DNA of 64,000 bases from Lentisphaeria bacterium (GCA_022009855.1 CP091727.1:496001-560000); one strand, 5' to 3'. Positions 13,324-24,245 are shown, numbered from the stretch's first letter. The notes: generated by a model from the sequence alone, not told the origin. Translations and numbers: made by a program.

Positions 13324-14801
13324 CACAGCTGTCTCCTTCTGGAATTGTTTTTTCTTGCCGGCTCTCTTCTCCGCCGGTCGGCGGCGCGGCCTCTCCTCCC
13401 GGCGGATGCTCTCCACCTTCTTCGGCCGGGCCCGCAGTTCAAGCTCAATCGGCAGCCCGGTCAGCCCGAACGCCTGCCGAAGCACATTCTTGAGAAATGT
13501 AAGATAGTTCTCCGCACAATAAGCCGGATTGTTCACGAAAAGCAGGATCCGCGGCGGCTTCATCCCGATCACCGACGCGTAAAACAGCTTCAGCGGCGCC
13601 GCCCCCGTCACCGGCGGCGTGTTGCGCTCCACCGCATCAGCCAGCACCCGGTTGAGCACGCCGGTCGGAATCTTCAGCTCCAGCTGCTCCATCACCTCCG
13701 CAATCTGGTCGAGCAGTCCGCCGAGATTCGAGCGGTCGCGCGCACTGATGAACACCGCCGGAGCATAACTCATCCCCGGCAGAGAACGGCGCAGCTCCGC
13801 CTGAAGCTGTTTCAACCGGTGCTCATCCCGGCAGAGATCGAACTTGTTCGCCACGATCACACAACCTTTGCCGGACTCCCGGATCATCGACGCGATCCGC
13901 CGGTCCTGCGCGGTCATCCCGTCCGCACTGGCCTCGACCACGAACAAAACCAGATCGGCACGCGTCACCGCCGCCTGCGCCCGCATCACGCTGAAAAATT
14001 CGACCACGGTATCCACCTTGGCCTTCTTGCGCAGCCCCGCCGTATCCACCAGCACCGCCGGACGAAGTTCCCCCTGGTACCGGATCTGAAAATCCACGTC
14101 GATCGCGTCACGGGTGGTCCCGGCCACATCGCTCACCATCACGCGCTCCTCACCGAGCAACGCGTTGACCAGCGAGGATTTCCCGACATTCGGGCGCCCC
14201 ACCACCGCGATGTTGACCGGAGCCGGAGCATCCGCGGCAGGTTCCCCCGCGCCCCCCTCCGGAAGCAGCCGGAGCGCCGCCTCCACCAGCGCGTTCACGC
14301 CGCGGCGGTGCAGGCAGGAAACCGGATAGACCCGATCGAAGCCGAGCTGCATGAATTCGACCGCCTCCGCATCCAGCTCCGGATTGTCGCACTTGTTCGC
14401 GGCAAACAGCACCGGTTTGCCGGAGCTGTGCAGCCTTCGGGCAACCTCCGCGTCGAGCGGCACGATGCCGTCCCGCACGTTCGCCACGAAAATCAACACG
14501 TCGGCCCCTTCGATGGCGAGCTCCACCTGTTCGGCGATACGGCTGTCCCACACATCCACTTTGCGGGACTCTCCGGCGAGCATGCCCAGCCCCCGGTGTC
14601 GATCAGCTCGAACCGGCGCCCGTTCCGGACCAGCGGCGCCACCACCCGGTCGCGGGTCACCCCGCTCATCTCGTGGACAATCGACAGGCGCCGCCCGACG
14701 ATCGTGTTGAAAAGCGAAGACTTCCCGACGTTCGGACGCCCGACGATCGCAATCGCCGGAACTCCGCCGTTCGTTGTTTCAACTGCTGCGTTTTGCGGCA
14801 T
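13323..14801 (-). CDS. der: Ribosome biogenesis GTPase Der (EngA) (frame breaks)
   Basis: About 492 residues with two tandem GTPase domains, the hallmark of Der, which is needed for 50S subunit assembly. Domain 1 has IVGRPNVGKSSLFN (G1), SGVTRD (G2), DTGG (G3) and NKCD (G4). Domain 2 has VVGRPNVGKSSLVN, AGTTRDAID, DTAGLRKKAKVD and NKFD. A KH-like domain follows and ends in a basic tail. The frame breaks near 14587 in a G5 run between DTGG and GMLAGESRKVD. The 3' limit depends on the A-run near 13350 (see the downstream gene). It is preceded by pyrF with 12 bases between, so the two are probably co-transcribed. Confidence 0.93.
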
Positions 14802-14813
14802 GGGACGGTTCCC

Positions 14814-15630
14814 TCAGTGGAAAGAATTAATCAGGTCGCGCAGCTCGCGGGCCGCACGCCCGGCCCCCGCGCCGAACGCTTCGCTCCTGTCGGCGTAGAT
14901 GATCCCGCGCGAGGAGTTGATCGCCAGTCCGCCGCCCGAAGCGTCGCAGCCGTAACGGACCACCTTCTCCACGTCGCCCCCCCTGCGCGCCGACCCCCGG
15001 CACCAGGAAGGGAAGCTCCGGACAGAGTTCGCGGACATGCCGCAGCTCCTCCGGATAGGTTGCGCCGATCACCAGCGCCACATTGTGATTGTAGTTCCAC
15101 TTGTCGCGGGCAAGCTCCGCGACATGTTCGTAAACCATCTTCCCGTCACACATCAGATTCTGCAGATCACCGGAATTCGGATTGGAAGTCCGACAGAGGA
15201 TCACCACCCCCCGGTCCGCATAGTCGAGGAACGGCTTGAGCGTGTCAAACCCCATGTAGGGATTTCGACCGTCACCGCATCGGCATTGTACTGCTCGAAC
15301 GCCTCGCGGGCGTACATCTCCGCGGTCGAGCCGATGTCTCCCCCGCTTGGCGTCGAGAATCACCGGCACCAGCGGCGCCTGTTCCCGAATGTAGTCGATC
15401 GTCATTCTCAACTCGGCCTCCGCCCCCTGCCCGGCATAGTAGGCGACCTGCGGCTTGTAACAGCAGACCCAGTCGCGGGTGGCGTCGATGATCGCCTTGT
15501 TGAATTCGAAAATCGGATTCTTCTTCCCCGCCAGGCACGCCGGAAGTTTTTTGAGATCAGGGTCGAGACCGACACAGACCAGGCTGCGGTTGAGCTGGGC
15601 CGCGTGTTTGAGTTTTTCGTAGAAGTTCAT
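14814..15630 (-). CDS. pyrF: Orotidine 5'-phosphate decarboxylase (type 2) (frame breaks)
   Basis: About 272 residues; the enzyme makes UMP from OMP in the last step of pyrimidine synthesis. Signatures: LVCVGLDPDLKKLP near the N-terminus, CYKPQVAYYAGQG, the catalytic VILDAKRG segment, NPYMGFDTLKPFL, and NSSRGIIYADRS near the C-terminus. The 'VGLDPD' start and length fit the longer type 2 enzymes. Frame breaks occur near 15345, 15263 and 14983, all in short runs; the DAKRG region continues as DIGST only after correction. As an essential or near-essential gene it is a good indication that the breaks are sequencing errors. Confidence 0.9.
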
Positions 15631-15681
15631 GATTCCATCCTTGTTTCAATCTCCCCGGCAAGGGATTTTTTTCTCGCGGAA

Positions 15682-15710
15682 AATATACCACGCCGGGCGA
15701 CATAACGCAA
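15682..15710 (-). promoter_or_regulatory. Candidate promoter of pyrF-der
   Basis: On the minus strand TTGCGT (15705-15710) and TATATT (15682-15687) are 17 bases apart, about 50 bases before the pyrF start codon. Spacing and sequence fit a vegetative promoter. Confidence 0.55.
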
Positions 15711-15833
15711 ATCCTGCACCGATAAATTCCCCGCTTTCCCCTTCCTAAGCGGAAAATACGGAAAATCCTCCGCCCACGGCAATAAATCGCCCCGCTCTTC
15801 CGTTAATGGAATGGAATATCCTGGGAGAACCTC

Positions 15834-16245
15834 ATGAAAATCGATGCAACGTTGATCCGCAGTGCCGTCCTCGGCTTTCTCGCCGGGGCGGTGATCGCCG
15901 GTGCCGCGGTGTTCTTCACCGTTTCACACCTTGTCCGCGAACGCAACCGGGAGACCTTCGAACTCTACAATTCGCCCCTCGCCTCCGCCCGCCTCGCCGC
16001 GTTGCAGGTGCTTCGCGACGAAGGGCCTCGAAAGCGGCATCGCCCTCCTCGAAAATGCCCTCCTCAACGACCTCAAGGCTCTTGAACTCGAAGAGGTCCG
16101 CGAGGCCACCACCCGCATGATGATCGACCGGATCAAGGCCTACCAGAAGGAACACCCGCCCGCCGTCTTCGGCGACGAGGAAAAACTCTCCGGAAAGCGT
16201 CGGCGTTCCGGCGGAACCGCTCCCGGGCCGGCCTACGGCAGCTGA
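15834..16245 (+). CDS. Small membrane-anchored protein of unknown function (frame break)
   Basis: About 137 residues. MKIDATLIRSAVLGFLAG begins an N-terminal transmembrane helix that continues through about residue 30. The rest is a charged helical region (ALLENALLNDLKALELEEVR, then MIDRIKAYQKEHPPAVFGDE). AACCTC-type spacing with GGGAGA before the ATG supports the start. The frame breaks near 16022. No homologous family is recognised. Its 3' end overlaps the convergent HAMP-protein gene by about 13 bases, so the last residues are uncertain. Confidence 0.55.
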
Positions 16246-16886
16246 TCGAGCACGTCGTTGATGTCGCCAAGCACCCGCCGGACGTCGCGAGGCATATCGA
16301 TGGTGTTGCAGCGGCGCATCCGGTCCCCATTGCGCCGGGCGGCGAGGACATTGTCCACCTCCTCCAGCGGGGCGACCAGATTGCGATAGAGAGCCCGCTT
16401 GAACAGCAGCCCCCACCACAAAAACGGTGAGCGCCATGAACACCACGCCCCACGCACCCGCCGTGCCGAGATGTCGCGCCCGGGCTTCCGCTTCAATCAT
16501 CGCCCGGCGGTTGCTGGCCGCCAGCAGCCGGATCGCCGCAACAGTCGCCTCCCGCGCCGCACCGTTCCCGAGAAACGCCGCCGGATAGTTCCGACGGATC
16601 ACTTCGAGCGCCTGCGGCTCCTCCTTCTCTGTGACATTCGCCTCGGCACGCAGCAGCGCCTGCCGGAAATTGTCGCGGAATCCGGCCCCTCCCGCAGGAT
16701 CGGCCGGCGCCTCGGCCAGCACCGCGAACATCTCTTCACAGGCCTCCAGCGACTGTCCGTTGCGCGACAGAATCTCTTCGATCGCAGGCGTCATGCGCGC
16801 CAGCACCCAGATCGCCCCGAGCGCCATCAGGAGATTCAGCAGGATCGAAGCCACGCCCCCGCCCGAACCGACTGCGCATGCTCCAT
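16233..16886 (-). CDS. HAMP-domain membrane protein (frame breaks)
   Basis: About 217 residues. An N-terminal transmembrane segment (ASILLNLLMALGAIWVLARM) is followed by a periplasmic helical domain of roughly 100 residues, a second membrane segment (GVVFMALTVFVVGLLF) and a HAMP-like linker (LYRNLVAPLEEVDNVLAARR). It then stops: there is no kinase or methyl-accepting output domain. The ATG at 16886 is chosen because AAGGAGGT precedes it and it overlaps the trkA stop region; reaching the main frame requires crossing a G-run near 16855. A second break is near 16412. Position directly after trkA-trkH suggests a role linked to ion homeostasis, but this is inference. Confidence 0.6.
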
Positions 16887-16887
16887 C

Positions 16888-17548
16888 TCATACCTCCTTC
16901 GCCAGTTTGGCAATCGCCGCCTCGCTCGACACCACCACCAGCCGGTCATTCGCCTGCAGCGGCTCCGTCGGAGAAGGCTGAAGGATCTTCGTGGTGTCGC
17001 CTCGACGAATCGCTGCAACCAGCATGCCGAACCGCTTCGGCAGCTCCAGCTCCACCAGCGTCCTGCCAACCATCGACGGACGCAGGCTGATCTCGGTGAG
17101 CAACAGATCCCCCGCCGATCGGAGTATCCGCAATCACGTTGCGGAACAGCAGCCGGTGCGCAAACCGGTTTCCGAACTCCTCTTCCGGATTGATCACCTG
17201 ATGGGCGCCGACCAGCTGGAGAATCCGCCGATGGGTCTTGTCGTTGGCGCGCGCAATCACCAGCGGCGCACCGAGCTGCCGAAGCAGCGCCGTGGAGAGA
17301 ATCGACGCCTCCTTCGACTCATCGCCGATCGCGCAGATCGCCACATCACGCTGCTCCGGATGAATCCGGGCAAGCTCCGCGGAATCGGTCGCATCCATCG
17401 CAATCGCCTCCGCGACGAAAGCGGACGCTTCATCCACCAGCTCCTTGGAGCTGTCGATCGCAAGCACTTCAGCACCCTTTTCCGAAAAGGTCCGCGCCAG
17501 CGACATGCCAAACTGGCCGAGACCGATGATGACGATTTGTTGAGCCAT
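16888..17548 (-). CDS. trkA: Trk/Ktr potassium uptake regulatory subunit (TrkA-like) (one frame break)
   Basis: About 219 residues with one RCK unit. The N-terminal Rossmann domain has the nucleotide-binding IIGLGQFGMSLA (residues 7-18) and an acidic residue ending strand two (LAIDSSKELV). The C-terminal RCK-C domain holds MVGRTLVELELPKRFGMLV. These cytoplasmic subunits gate a TrkH/KtrB channel in response to ATP, ADP or NAD(H). The frame breaks near 17112 in a C-run. It starts 18 bases after the trkH stop, which supports a two-gene potassium uptake operon. Confidence 0.88.
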
Positions 17549-17566
17549 AGCTGAACCTCCCGGGGT

Positions 17567-19554
17567 TTAAGTGAGCGTGATGTTCGCATCCGGGCAGCTG
17601 GACTGCGAACCGTGACGCTCGTCATTGAGCAGCAGAAAAATGGTGAGCGGGCCGATCCGCCCGATGAACATCGTCAGCATGACAATCACCTTGCCGATGG
17701 CGTCCAGATGCGCGGTCGCCCCGAGCGACAATCCCACGGTCCCCATCGCCGAGACCGCCTCGAAGATCAGCTCCCGCGCCGGAAGCGGCTGCGTGACCAG
17801 CAGCATCATCACCGCCGCCAGAAGCACCAGAAAGGCCGCCAGAAGAATCGTCGCCGCCCGCCGCTGAATGCCCGGAGCAATCCGGCGGTTCCGGATGGTA
17901 ATCCCGTCCCGGTTGGTGATGTCCGCCCAGAAGACCAGCGCCAGCACGGCCGCCGTCGTCGTCTTGACGCCGCCCGCCGTACCGCCCGGACTGCCGCCGA
18001 TGAACATCCAGATCAGCGAAATCAGCACGGTCGAACTGTGCAGTCCGCCGAGTTCGACCGAATTGAATCCGGCCGTGCGCAGCGTCACCGACTGAAAAAC
18101 CGCGTTGTGAAATTTCGCCGCCGGCGAAAGTCCGGCCAGCACCCCGTTCCACTCCAGCACCAGAAACGCCAGCGTGCCGATTCCGATCAGCCAGGCGGTC
18201 GCGGTCAGCGCCAGATGCGCCCCCCACCGGCACCGCTCGACCGCGCAGACAGTTCGGCAGCAACACGGCGGTGGCCGGAGCAATTCCGCCGAGCACAATC
18301 AGAATCCCCACCGTGTAAAGCAGAAGCGGCGCATTCTGATAGGCGGTCAGATTGCCCGCACAGATCGTGAATCCCGCGTTGCAGAATCCGGAAACAGCGG
18401 TAAAAATTCCTGCTGCAACGCGAACAGCAGCTCCCCGTCATGCAGGTAGAAGAGGAGCGTCAGAATCACCGCCCCCGCGGCCTCCACTCCGAAGGTATAG
18501 AGAAAGACCAGCTTGAGCGATTCCATGAGGTCGCGCTGCTCGGTATCGGTCATCGAACTCATCAGATGCTCCTGCCGCAAACTCAGCCGTCGCCCCATCA
18601 CATGGAGCGCGATCGTCGCAATACTCATGATGCCGAGTCCGCCGAGCTGAATCAGCAACAGCAGAAAAAACTGGCCGACGCCGGTGATGTCCGAACTGGT
18701 GTCGACCACCGTCAGACCGGTCACACACACCGCGCTGGTTGCGGTGAACGCCGCATCCAGCGGTGAAATCCGCACGTTGCCCGCCGCAGGAAGCGACAAC
18801 AACAGCGTCCCCGCCGCACAGAGCAGCAGAAAGGTGAAGAACATCACCCGGGCCGGATGCCCCAGTACCACATCATGCCAGAAGTAACTCCCGCTGAACA
18901 GCGGCCGGAAACGCAACATCCAGATCAGAGCCGCCGCCGACACTCCGAAACACAGCTCCAGCTCCCGCCCGAAAAAAAACCGGCAAGGATCACACCGATC
19001 GACACCGCGCCGAACCACTGCGCGGGCCGGGAATGCGCCGCCCGGACCGCCCACGCCAGAAAGAGCGATAACGCCATCACCGTCGAACCGGCCAGCGCCC
19101 CCCGGTAGAGGATGGCTCCGCCCTGATCCGAAAACGGGGAGATCAGCAGCATTCCCAGCGCCGTAAGCAATCCGGCTAAAGCGCGGGGACGCGTCACTTC
19201 GAACTCCGGGGGAAACGGTCGCAGATGCAGCTCCCAGAGCGTAAACAGCGCCCCCCAGCACCGTGGCGGAAAGCAACAGCGTCGCGAATGGATCCCGGGA
19301 GAGCCACGGCAGCGCCGACCCGAAGCTGCCAACCCAGAACAGCGCGGAACAGATCCGCCCGTAACGACCCCGGCAGAACAGCCGCAGCGCCCCGACAATT
19401 CCGCAGAGCACCGCAAGGGGCGGAATGATGAATTTCCACAGCGGCTCCCCCGTAACTCCGGGTGAAACTCCGCCAGAATGAGCGGCAGAGGCGCCAATGT
19501 CAGCAGAATTCCGGTAATCTGAGCTCCGGTGGAATAATCGATGCGCCGTTTCAC
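17567..19554 (-). CDS. trkH: TrkH/KtrB-family potassium transporter (several frame breaks)
   Basis: About 662 residues with many membrane helices. The four M1-P-M2 repeats of the superfamily are visible by their pore loops: TSAVCVTGLT, FCNAGFT, RTAGFNSVEL and MGTVGLSLGA, each with the selectivity-filter Gly. The N-terminal region has extra hydrophobic helices as in longer TrkH proteins. The GTG at 19554 (VKRRIDYSTG) is chosen because GGAGGAGGT lies a few bases upstream; an ATG at 19671 lacks such a site. Breaks occur near 19445, 19250, 18975, 18400 and 18236. Works with the downstream TrkA-like subunit. Confidence 0.85.
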
Positions 19555-19681
19555 GCCGGGACCTCCTCCCGAAGCAGCAACCGGTTTCGGCAACTCCGGC
19601 CGGGCCGCCGGTCGATAACCCGTTTCATACAAGCCCCCCATCCGGCCCGCGCCGGAGACTTTCCTCCGCAATAGAGACTGG

Positions 19682-19755
19682 TGGGCGTAACAGAACTCGA
19701 ATCTGTGACCTCCACGATGTCAACGTGGCGCTCTAACCAACTGAGCTATACGCCC
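19682..19755 (-). tRNA. tRNA-Val(GAC), copy 1
   Basis: The minus strand folds as a standard 74-base cloverleaf: acceptor GGGCGTA/TACGCCC, D-arm GCTC/GAGC, anticodon stem CCACG/CGTGG with loop TTGACAT (anticodon GAC), and T-arm ACAGA/TCTGT with loop TTCGAGT. Discriminator A; CCA is not encoded. Confidence 0.95.
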
Positions 19756-19829
19756 GAAATGATGAAGCCGGACAAAAGAAAACCGCCGTAAGCAATTCAC
19801 TTGCAGCGGCTCCGCCACCAAAAAACTGG

Positions 19830-19903
19830 TGGGCGTAACAGAACTCGAATCTGTGACCTCCACGATGTCAACGTGGCGCTCTAACCAACTGAGCTATACG
19901 CCC
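19830..19903 (-). tRNA. tRNA-Val(GAC), copy 2
   Basis: Identical in sequence to the tRNA at 19682-19755, 74 bases apart. Same GAC anticodon and cloverleaf. The flanking ACTGG/CGAA bases are also shared, indicating a recent tandem duplication. Confidence 0.95.
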
Positions 19904-19995
19904 GAACGCTTCAATGGCTTTTAATATATTCCCGGCCGGATGGAAATGCAAGCTGCCATCGAGCTTTTTTTTCAACATTTCCCCGGAACTCCCAC

Positions 19996-21126
19996 TCAAC
20001 GACCGCTCCGGCGGTAGACCTGATCGGCTCCATGTTCGACCAGCATCTTCATCTCCAGACGCATCAGCACCGCCAGCAGCGAACCGGTGTCGAAACCACT
20101 CTCCTCGACAAGCGTGTCGAAGCTCAATTCTCGCCCGTCGAGCAGCTCGTACACCTTCTGCGCCTCTGCGGAAAGGTCGGAGGGGGAATCGGGCACGTAG
20201 GCGACACCGCCTTCCGAAACCGCCTCCCCCGGCCGCAGTCCGGGCAGGAAGCCGATTCCCATCCCGTCGAGCACATCGCCGAAATTCTCCACCAGCCCGG
20301 CCGCACCCTCGCGAATCAGCCGGTGACCACCGTGCGCCTGCGGATTATCCGCATGCCCCGGAACCGCGAACACATCCCGCCCGTTCTCCAGCGCCAGCCG
20401 GGCGGTGATCAATGCACCGCTGGCCGGTCCCGCCTCGGTGACGATGGTCGCCCGCGCCATCCCCGCCACAATCCGGTTCCGGCGCGGAAACGAAGTCCGG
20501 CTCACCGGAAAATTCATCGGGAACTCCGTGCAGACCGCACCGCCGGACTGTACGATCTCTCGCGCCAGCGGCACATTCTCCTGCGGATGGATGTGCATCA
20601 ACCCGCCGCCGAGCACCGCGACCGTCAGCCCGCCGCACTCCACCGCCGTCCGGTGCGCCACCGTGTCGACCCCGAATGCCAGCCCCGAGATCACCGAGTA
20701 TCCGGCCGCGACCGCTTCGGAGGTGATCGACCGGGTCATCCGCTCCCCGTAGGCGGACATGCGGCGCGAACCGACCACCGCGACCGCGTTTTCCGGCAAT
20801 GCGGGCAACCGCCCGCGTACATAGAGGCAGAGCGGCGGATCGTAGAGGTGGCGCAGCACATCCGGATACCCTTCGTCGAACAGCGTGAGGATCCGCACCC
20901 CCGCCTTGTCGGCGAGTTCCAGTTCGGCGGCCAGCTCCTTCTCCCACTCATAGGAGGCGATCCGCCCGGCCAGCGCCTGACCGATCCCGGAAACACGTCG
21001 CAGCTCCTCCGCGCTCCGCCCGAAAACGGCGGAGGGGGAACCGAACGCCTCCCGCAATGCGGTATACTTCACGTAGCCGACCCCTGAAATCATGTTCAGG
21101 ACGATGCACGCCTCGCGGTCAAGCAT
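19996..21126 (-). CDS. dprA: DNA-processing protein DprA (Smf)
   Basis: 376 residues, no frame break. DprA binds incoming single-stranded DNA during natural transformation and loads RecA. The N-terminal helix-hairpin-helix region is followed by the Rossmann core: VAVVGSRRMSAYGERM, GYSVISGLAFGVDTVAHR, TVAVLGGGLMHIHPQEN, FPRRNRIVAGMA, TIVTEAGPASGALITA and RDVFAVPG. A C-terminal winged-helix domain ends near VYRRSGR. It overlaps the 3' end of aroB by 8 bases. Its presence does not prove competence, because dprA is found in most bacteria. Confidence 0.95.
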   Translation of the reverse strand: MLDREACIVLNMISGVGYVKYTALREAFGSPSAVFGRSAEELRRVSGIGQALAGRIASYEWEKELAAELELADKAGVRILTLFDEGYPDVLRHLYDPPLCLYVRGRLPALPENAVAVVGSRRMSAYGERMTRSITSEAVAAGYSVISGLAFGVDTVAHRTAVECGGLTVAVLGGGLMHIHPQENVPLAREIVQSGGAVCTEFPMNFPVSRTSFPRRNRIVAGMARATIVTEAGPASGALITARLALENGRDVFAVPGHADNPQAHGGHRLIREGAAGLVENFGDVLDGMGIGFLPGLRPGEAVSEGGVAYVPDSPSDLSAEAQKVYELLDGRELSFDTLVEESGFDTGSLLAVLMRLEMKMLVEHGADQVYRRSGR

Positions 21127-22175
21127 GAATCGCCTCCAGCGCGGCGGCGAGCTCCGACACCTCCGGCGTCACCACGCCCGCACGGCCGATCCCCTCCGGC
21201 AACACCACCCGGATCCGCCCCCGGCGTTCTTCTTGTCGCGGGTCATCGCTTCGAGCACCGCCGGAACCGGATACTCCCGCGGCAGTTTGACCGGCAGCCC
21301 CACCGCTTCGAGCAGGCGCCTTTGCCGCTCCGCCTCGGCACGGGTGAGCCTGCCCCGCGCCACCGCCAGCTCCGCCGCCGCCGCCATGCCGATGGCCACC
21401 CCTTCGCCGTGACTGATCGAAAATTCACTCAGCATCTCCACCGCGTGGCCGAAGGTGTGGCCGTAGTTGAGAATCGCACGCAAACCGGATTCGCGTTCAT
21501 CAGCCGCAACAACGCCCGCCTTGAGTTCACAGCAGCGCCGGATGATTCTCGTATAGCGGACCGGATCGATCCGGCCGGTCAGCGAAACAGGCTCCTCCTC
21601 CAGCGAGGCGAAGAGCTCAGCGTCGAGGATCACGCCGGTCTTGATGATCTCGGCGAGCCCGCAGCGGATCTCCCGCTCCGGCAGCGTGCCGAGAAAATCC
21701 GGATCGATCAGCACCAGCTTCGGCTGATGGAATGCGCCGATCAGATTCTTCCCCTCCGGCAGATCCACGCCGGTCTTGCCGCCAACGCTCGAATCGACCA
21801 TCGCCAGCAGCGTGGTCGGAATCTGAATGAAATCCACCCCGCGCATGTAGATCGCCGCCGCAAATCCGGTCATGTCGCCGGTCACGCCGCCGCCGACGGC
21901 GACGAAACAGGCCTTGCGGTCCAGCCGTGCCCGCGCGGCGGCGCGGCAGATCGCCTCCACCGTCTCGAAGGTCTTGCTCCCTCCCCCGCCGGGAAGACGA
22001 ACCTCTCCGCCGCCCCGAAACAGCTCTCAAGCCAGCTGCCGTACAGCTCCTTCACCCGGGAATCGGTCACCGGGAACAGCCTGCCCTGAAGTTCCGCCGC
22101 CCGCTCCCGGACGCCGGAACCGATCACAATATCATAGGCCCGCTCTCCGAGCCCGACACGAACCACTTCCGCCAT
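21119..22175 (-). CDS. aroB: 3-dehydroquinate synthase (frame breaks)
   Basis: About 352 residues. AroB converts DAHP to 3-dehydroquinate in the shikimate pathway using NAD and zinc. Signatures: VAVGGGVTGDMTGFAAA, RGVDFIQIPTTLLAMVDSSV, GGKTGVDLPEGKNLIGAFHQ, the ELKAGVVAADERESGLRAIL segment, and NYGHTFGHAVE with the zinc-binding His residues. The start MAEVVRVGLGERAYDIVIGS is plain. Breaks lie near 21985 in a C-run and near 21215. The stop lies inside the start of dprA. Confidence 0.92.
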
Positions 22176-22270
22176 TTTCGCAAACCTTTCTCCGCTGAAA
22201 TCAGATTTGCCTTACTGTAGCTCCCCGACCGGGCAACTTTCAAATTGCGAAAAGGGAAATTTTTCCGTCC

Positions 22271-24245
22271 TCAATCCATTCTGCGGCGCAGGAAGCGCGA
22301 CTCGGCGCCGCCCTGCGAACGGAAGGAGCGGAAACGGCGATTGTTACGGGGCGGCGTGTCCGGCTTGAGATCGGATGTCAACCGAAACGAATCCAGTGGC
22401 GGATACCCCCGGGCCGCCATGAGCTGATTCCACGCGGCAGGCAGTTCAATCCCTGACGGTGGCGAATCCGCCGCCGGGCAGACACAGCTCCTTGTTGCGG
22501 GCGGGATCCCCCGTGACCAGAAAAGCGCTTTTCCCCTTCTCCATTGCGGGAACCGTTCTCAGAGAGGAGATTCCTGTCCAGGCGAGCCACGGCGGCGCTC
22601 CGGTGGTGCGGGCCCGTTCGTTCTGCGCGATTCGCCTTTCATGCCGCGACAGCGGATACCGCCCGGGATCGAACGCACTGCCGGGATTTCCCCAATAATT
22701 GGCGAATGCACGCTCCCCCAGCGGAATGCGTGCCGCCGCCACCAGAGCGTCCTCGAGCATATCTTTCGCAGGATAAACCGCCGCCAGGTTTCGAGCCACG
22801 CTTTTCGTCACCAGAAATGTCCGGTAGACACACGGCATGCCGCTGCCGCCCGCCATCTGGGACTTTTCCACGGCGTCCCATGCGATGAGATCTTTGATCT
22901 TCACACCATCGGTGGTCGCCGGCACCAGATTGTTGCCCCAGTTGATCGCGGAGGCCGCCGTAAGAGTGGAGTCGTTCAGGCGATAGCCCTGCTGCATGTG
23001 ATATGGCTTCCAGCCGATTTCGAGCGCCGCCGCCTCATCCTCCACCAAGCACCACGGCATCAGGTAGCCAAAACTCCCCATGCGGTTCTCCTTTACCCGG
23101 TAACCGCCGAGATTGAGCAGTGCCAGATTGAGGAACCGCCCCAGCTGGAGATTCGTCGGCTGCGAAATTTCCCCCTGGCCGCTGTCAAATCCCAGCTGAC
23201 GGGCGACCGGGCCATTCAGCCAGCAATACGGGGTCCAGCCGTGGGTGGAGGTCAGCGGCCGGCGGAAATCCCCCTCTTTCATCGCTTGAACAAAGGCGAT
23301 CAGGACCGGCATGAACTCCGGCGGACACCCCGCCATCACTCCATTCGCCGCCACGTGCCGCACCGTGGTCTCGCGCTGCGCGGGAGGGATTGCGCCGAGC
23401 GATTTTTCCGGCGGAAGATCGGTAAATTTCAGAAACTCCGCGACCGCTTTCTCCGTCGGCGGAATCACCGGCAGTCCATCCGTCCAGCCGGACTCGAGAA
23501 ACGCCTGCTGAAACTCCTCAGCAGAAGAAAAAACCTCAACGCCATGCGGGATCTCCGACAATTCCGCTTCGGCAGCCGGTGTCGTAAGCGCCTTTTTGAT
23601 CTGCGGCCAGAGAACCCGGCGGGTATTGTCGATGAGTTCTTCGCGGGTATGGGAAGCAAACGCCCCCGGATATTCCACCACCTGGAGTGCCTTCAAGCCC
23701 GCGGCGCGGGCGGTGATCTTCGCCTGTTTTACAAATCCCGGCGCCGCGATCATCACCGACGGAATCCCCAGCTCCTCCGCGGCGATGCAGGAGCCGGTCT
23801 CCTTCGGCGTGCACAGGCCGCAGCCGCCGTTTCCGGAAATGACGGCATCCACATGGAACTGTTTCAAATTCTGCTGGAACTCCTCCTTTTTGTGCCGTAT
23901 CACGCCCGGCCGCGGATAAGGACCGGCGGAACCGATTTCGCTCAGAAGATAGATCTTCGCAGAAGGATATTCCTTCAGGATCAGCCGCTTCAGTTCCGGA
24001 TGCGTCACGTTGGCCATGAAGCTGCCGCCCACCAGCGCAATCGTCTTGCCTTCAAGGGAATCCAACCGTTTCGCTTCGCGGATGACGCGGGTCACCGTCT
24101 CCGGCACCGGAATCAGCACCCGGAGCTCCGTGCCGTTTTCCGGAACGGGACAGATCGCATCCGGACAATCCGACGCGGCGACATTCGCGACAGTGGCCAG
24201 ACAAAACCACAGCATGAGTTCTACAGCAGCAATACGCATTTTCAC
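22271..24245 (-). CDS. Secreted UGSC-like (seleno)protein family member, cysteine form (one frame break)
   Basis: About 658 residues with a signal peptide (LMLWFCLATVANVAAS). The mature N-terminal domain has KTIALVGGSFMANVTHPEL and then GNGGCGLCTPKETGSC, resembling the U/C-G-x-C-T motif of the UGSC family, here with Cys in place of selenocysteine. The second half carries DGLPVIPPTEKAVAEFL and VRHVAANGVMAGCPPEFMPV. Many cysteines suggest redox chemistry in the periplasm, but no reaction is established for the family. As read, the frame stops at 22446; a one-base correction near 22450 continues with ELPAAWNQLMAARGYPPLDS to 22271. Family assignment is from memory of the motif and is moderate. 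Confidence 0.55.

Noticed and set aside
12544..14898. 784-codon plus-strand open frame opposite der and the AsmA-like gene
   Set aside because: The opposite strand carries unmistakable GTPase motifs; the long frame is rich in Arg/His/Pro typical of shadows in GC-rich DNA.
19677..19907. CRISPR-like repeat
   Set aside because: Only two copies, and each folds as a complete tRNA.
22440..22450. In-frame TGA as a selenocysteine codon in the UGSC-like gene
   Set aside because: It is at the 3' end, far from the redox motif, and readthrough soon meets a TAA; the other frame continues with a sensible protein instead.
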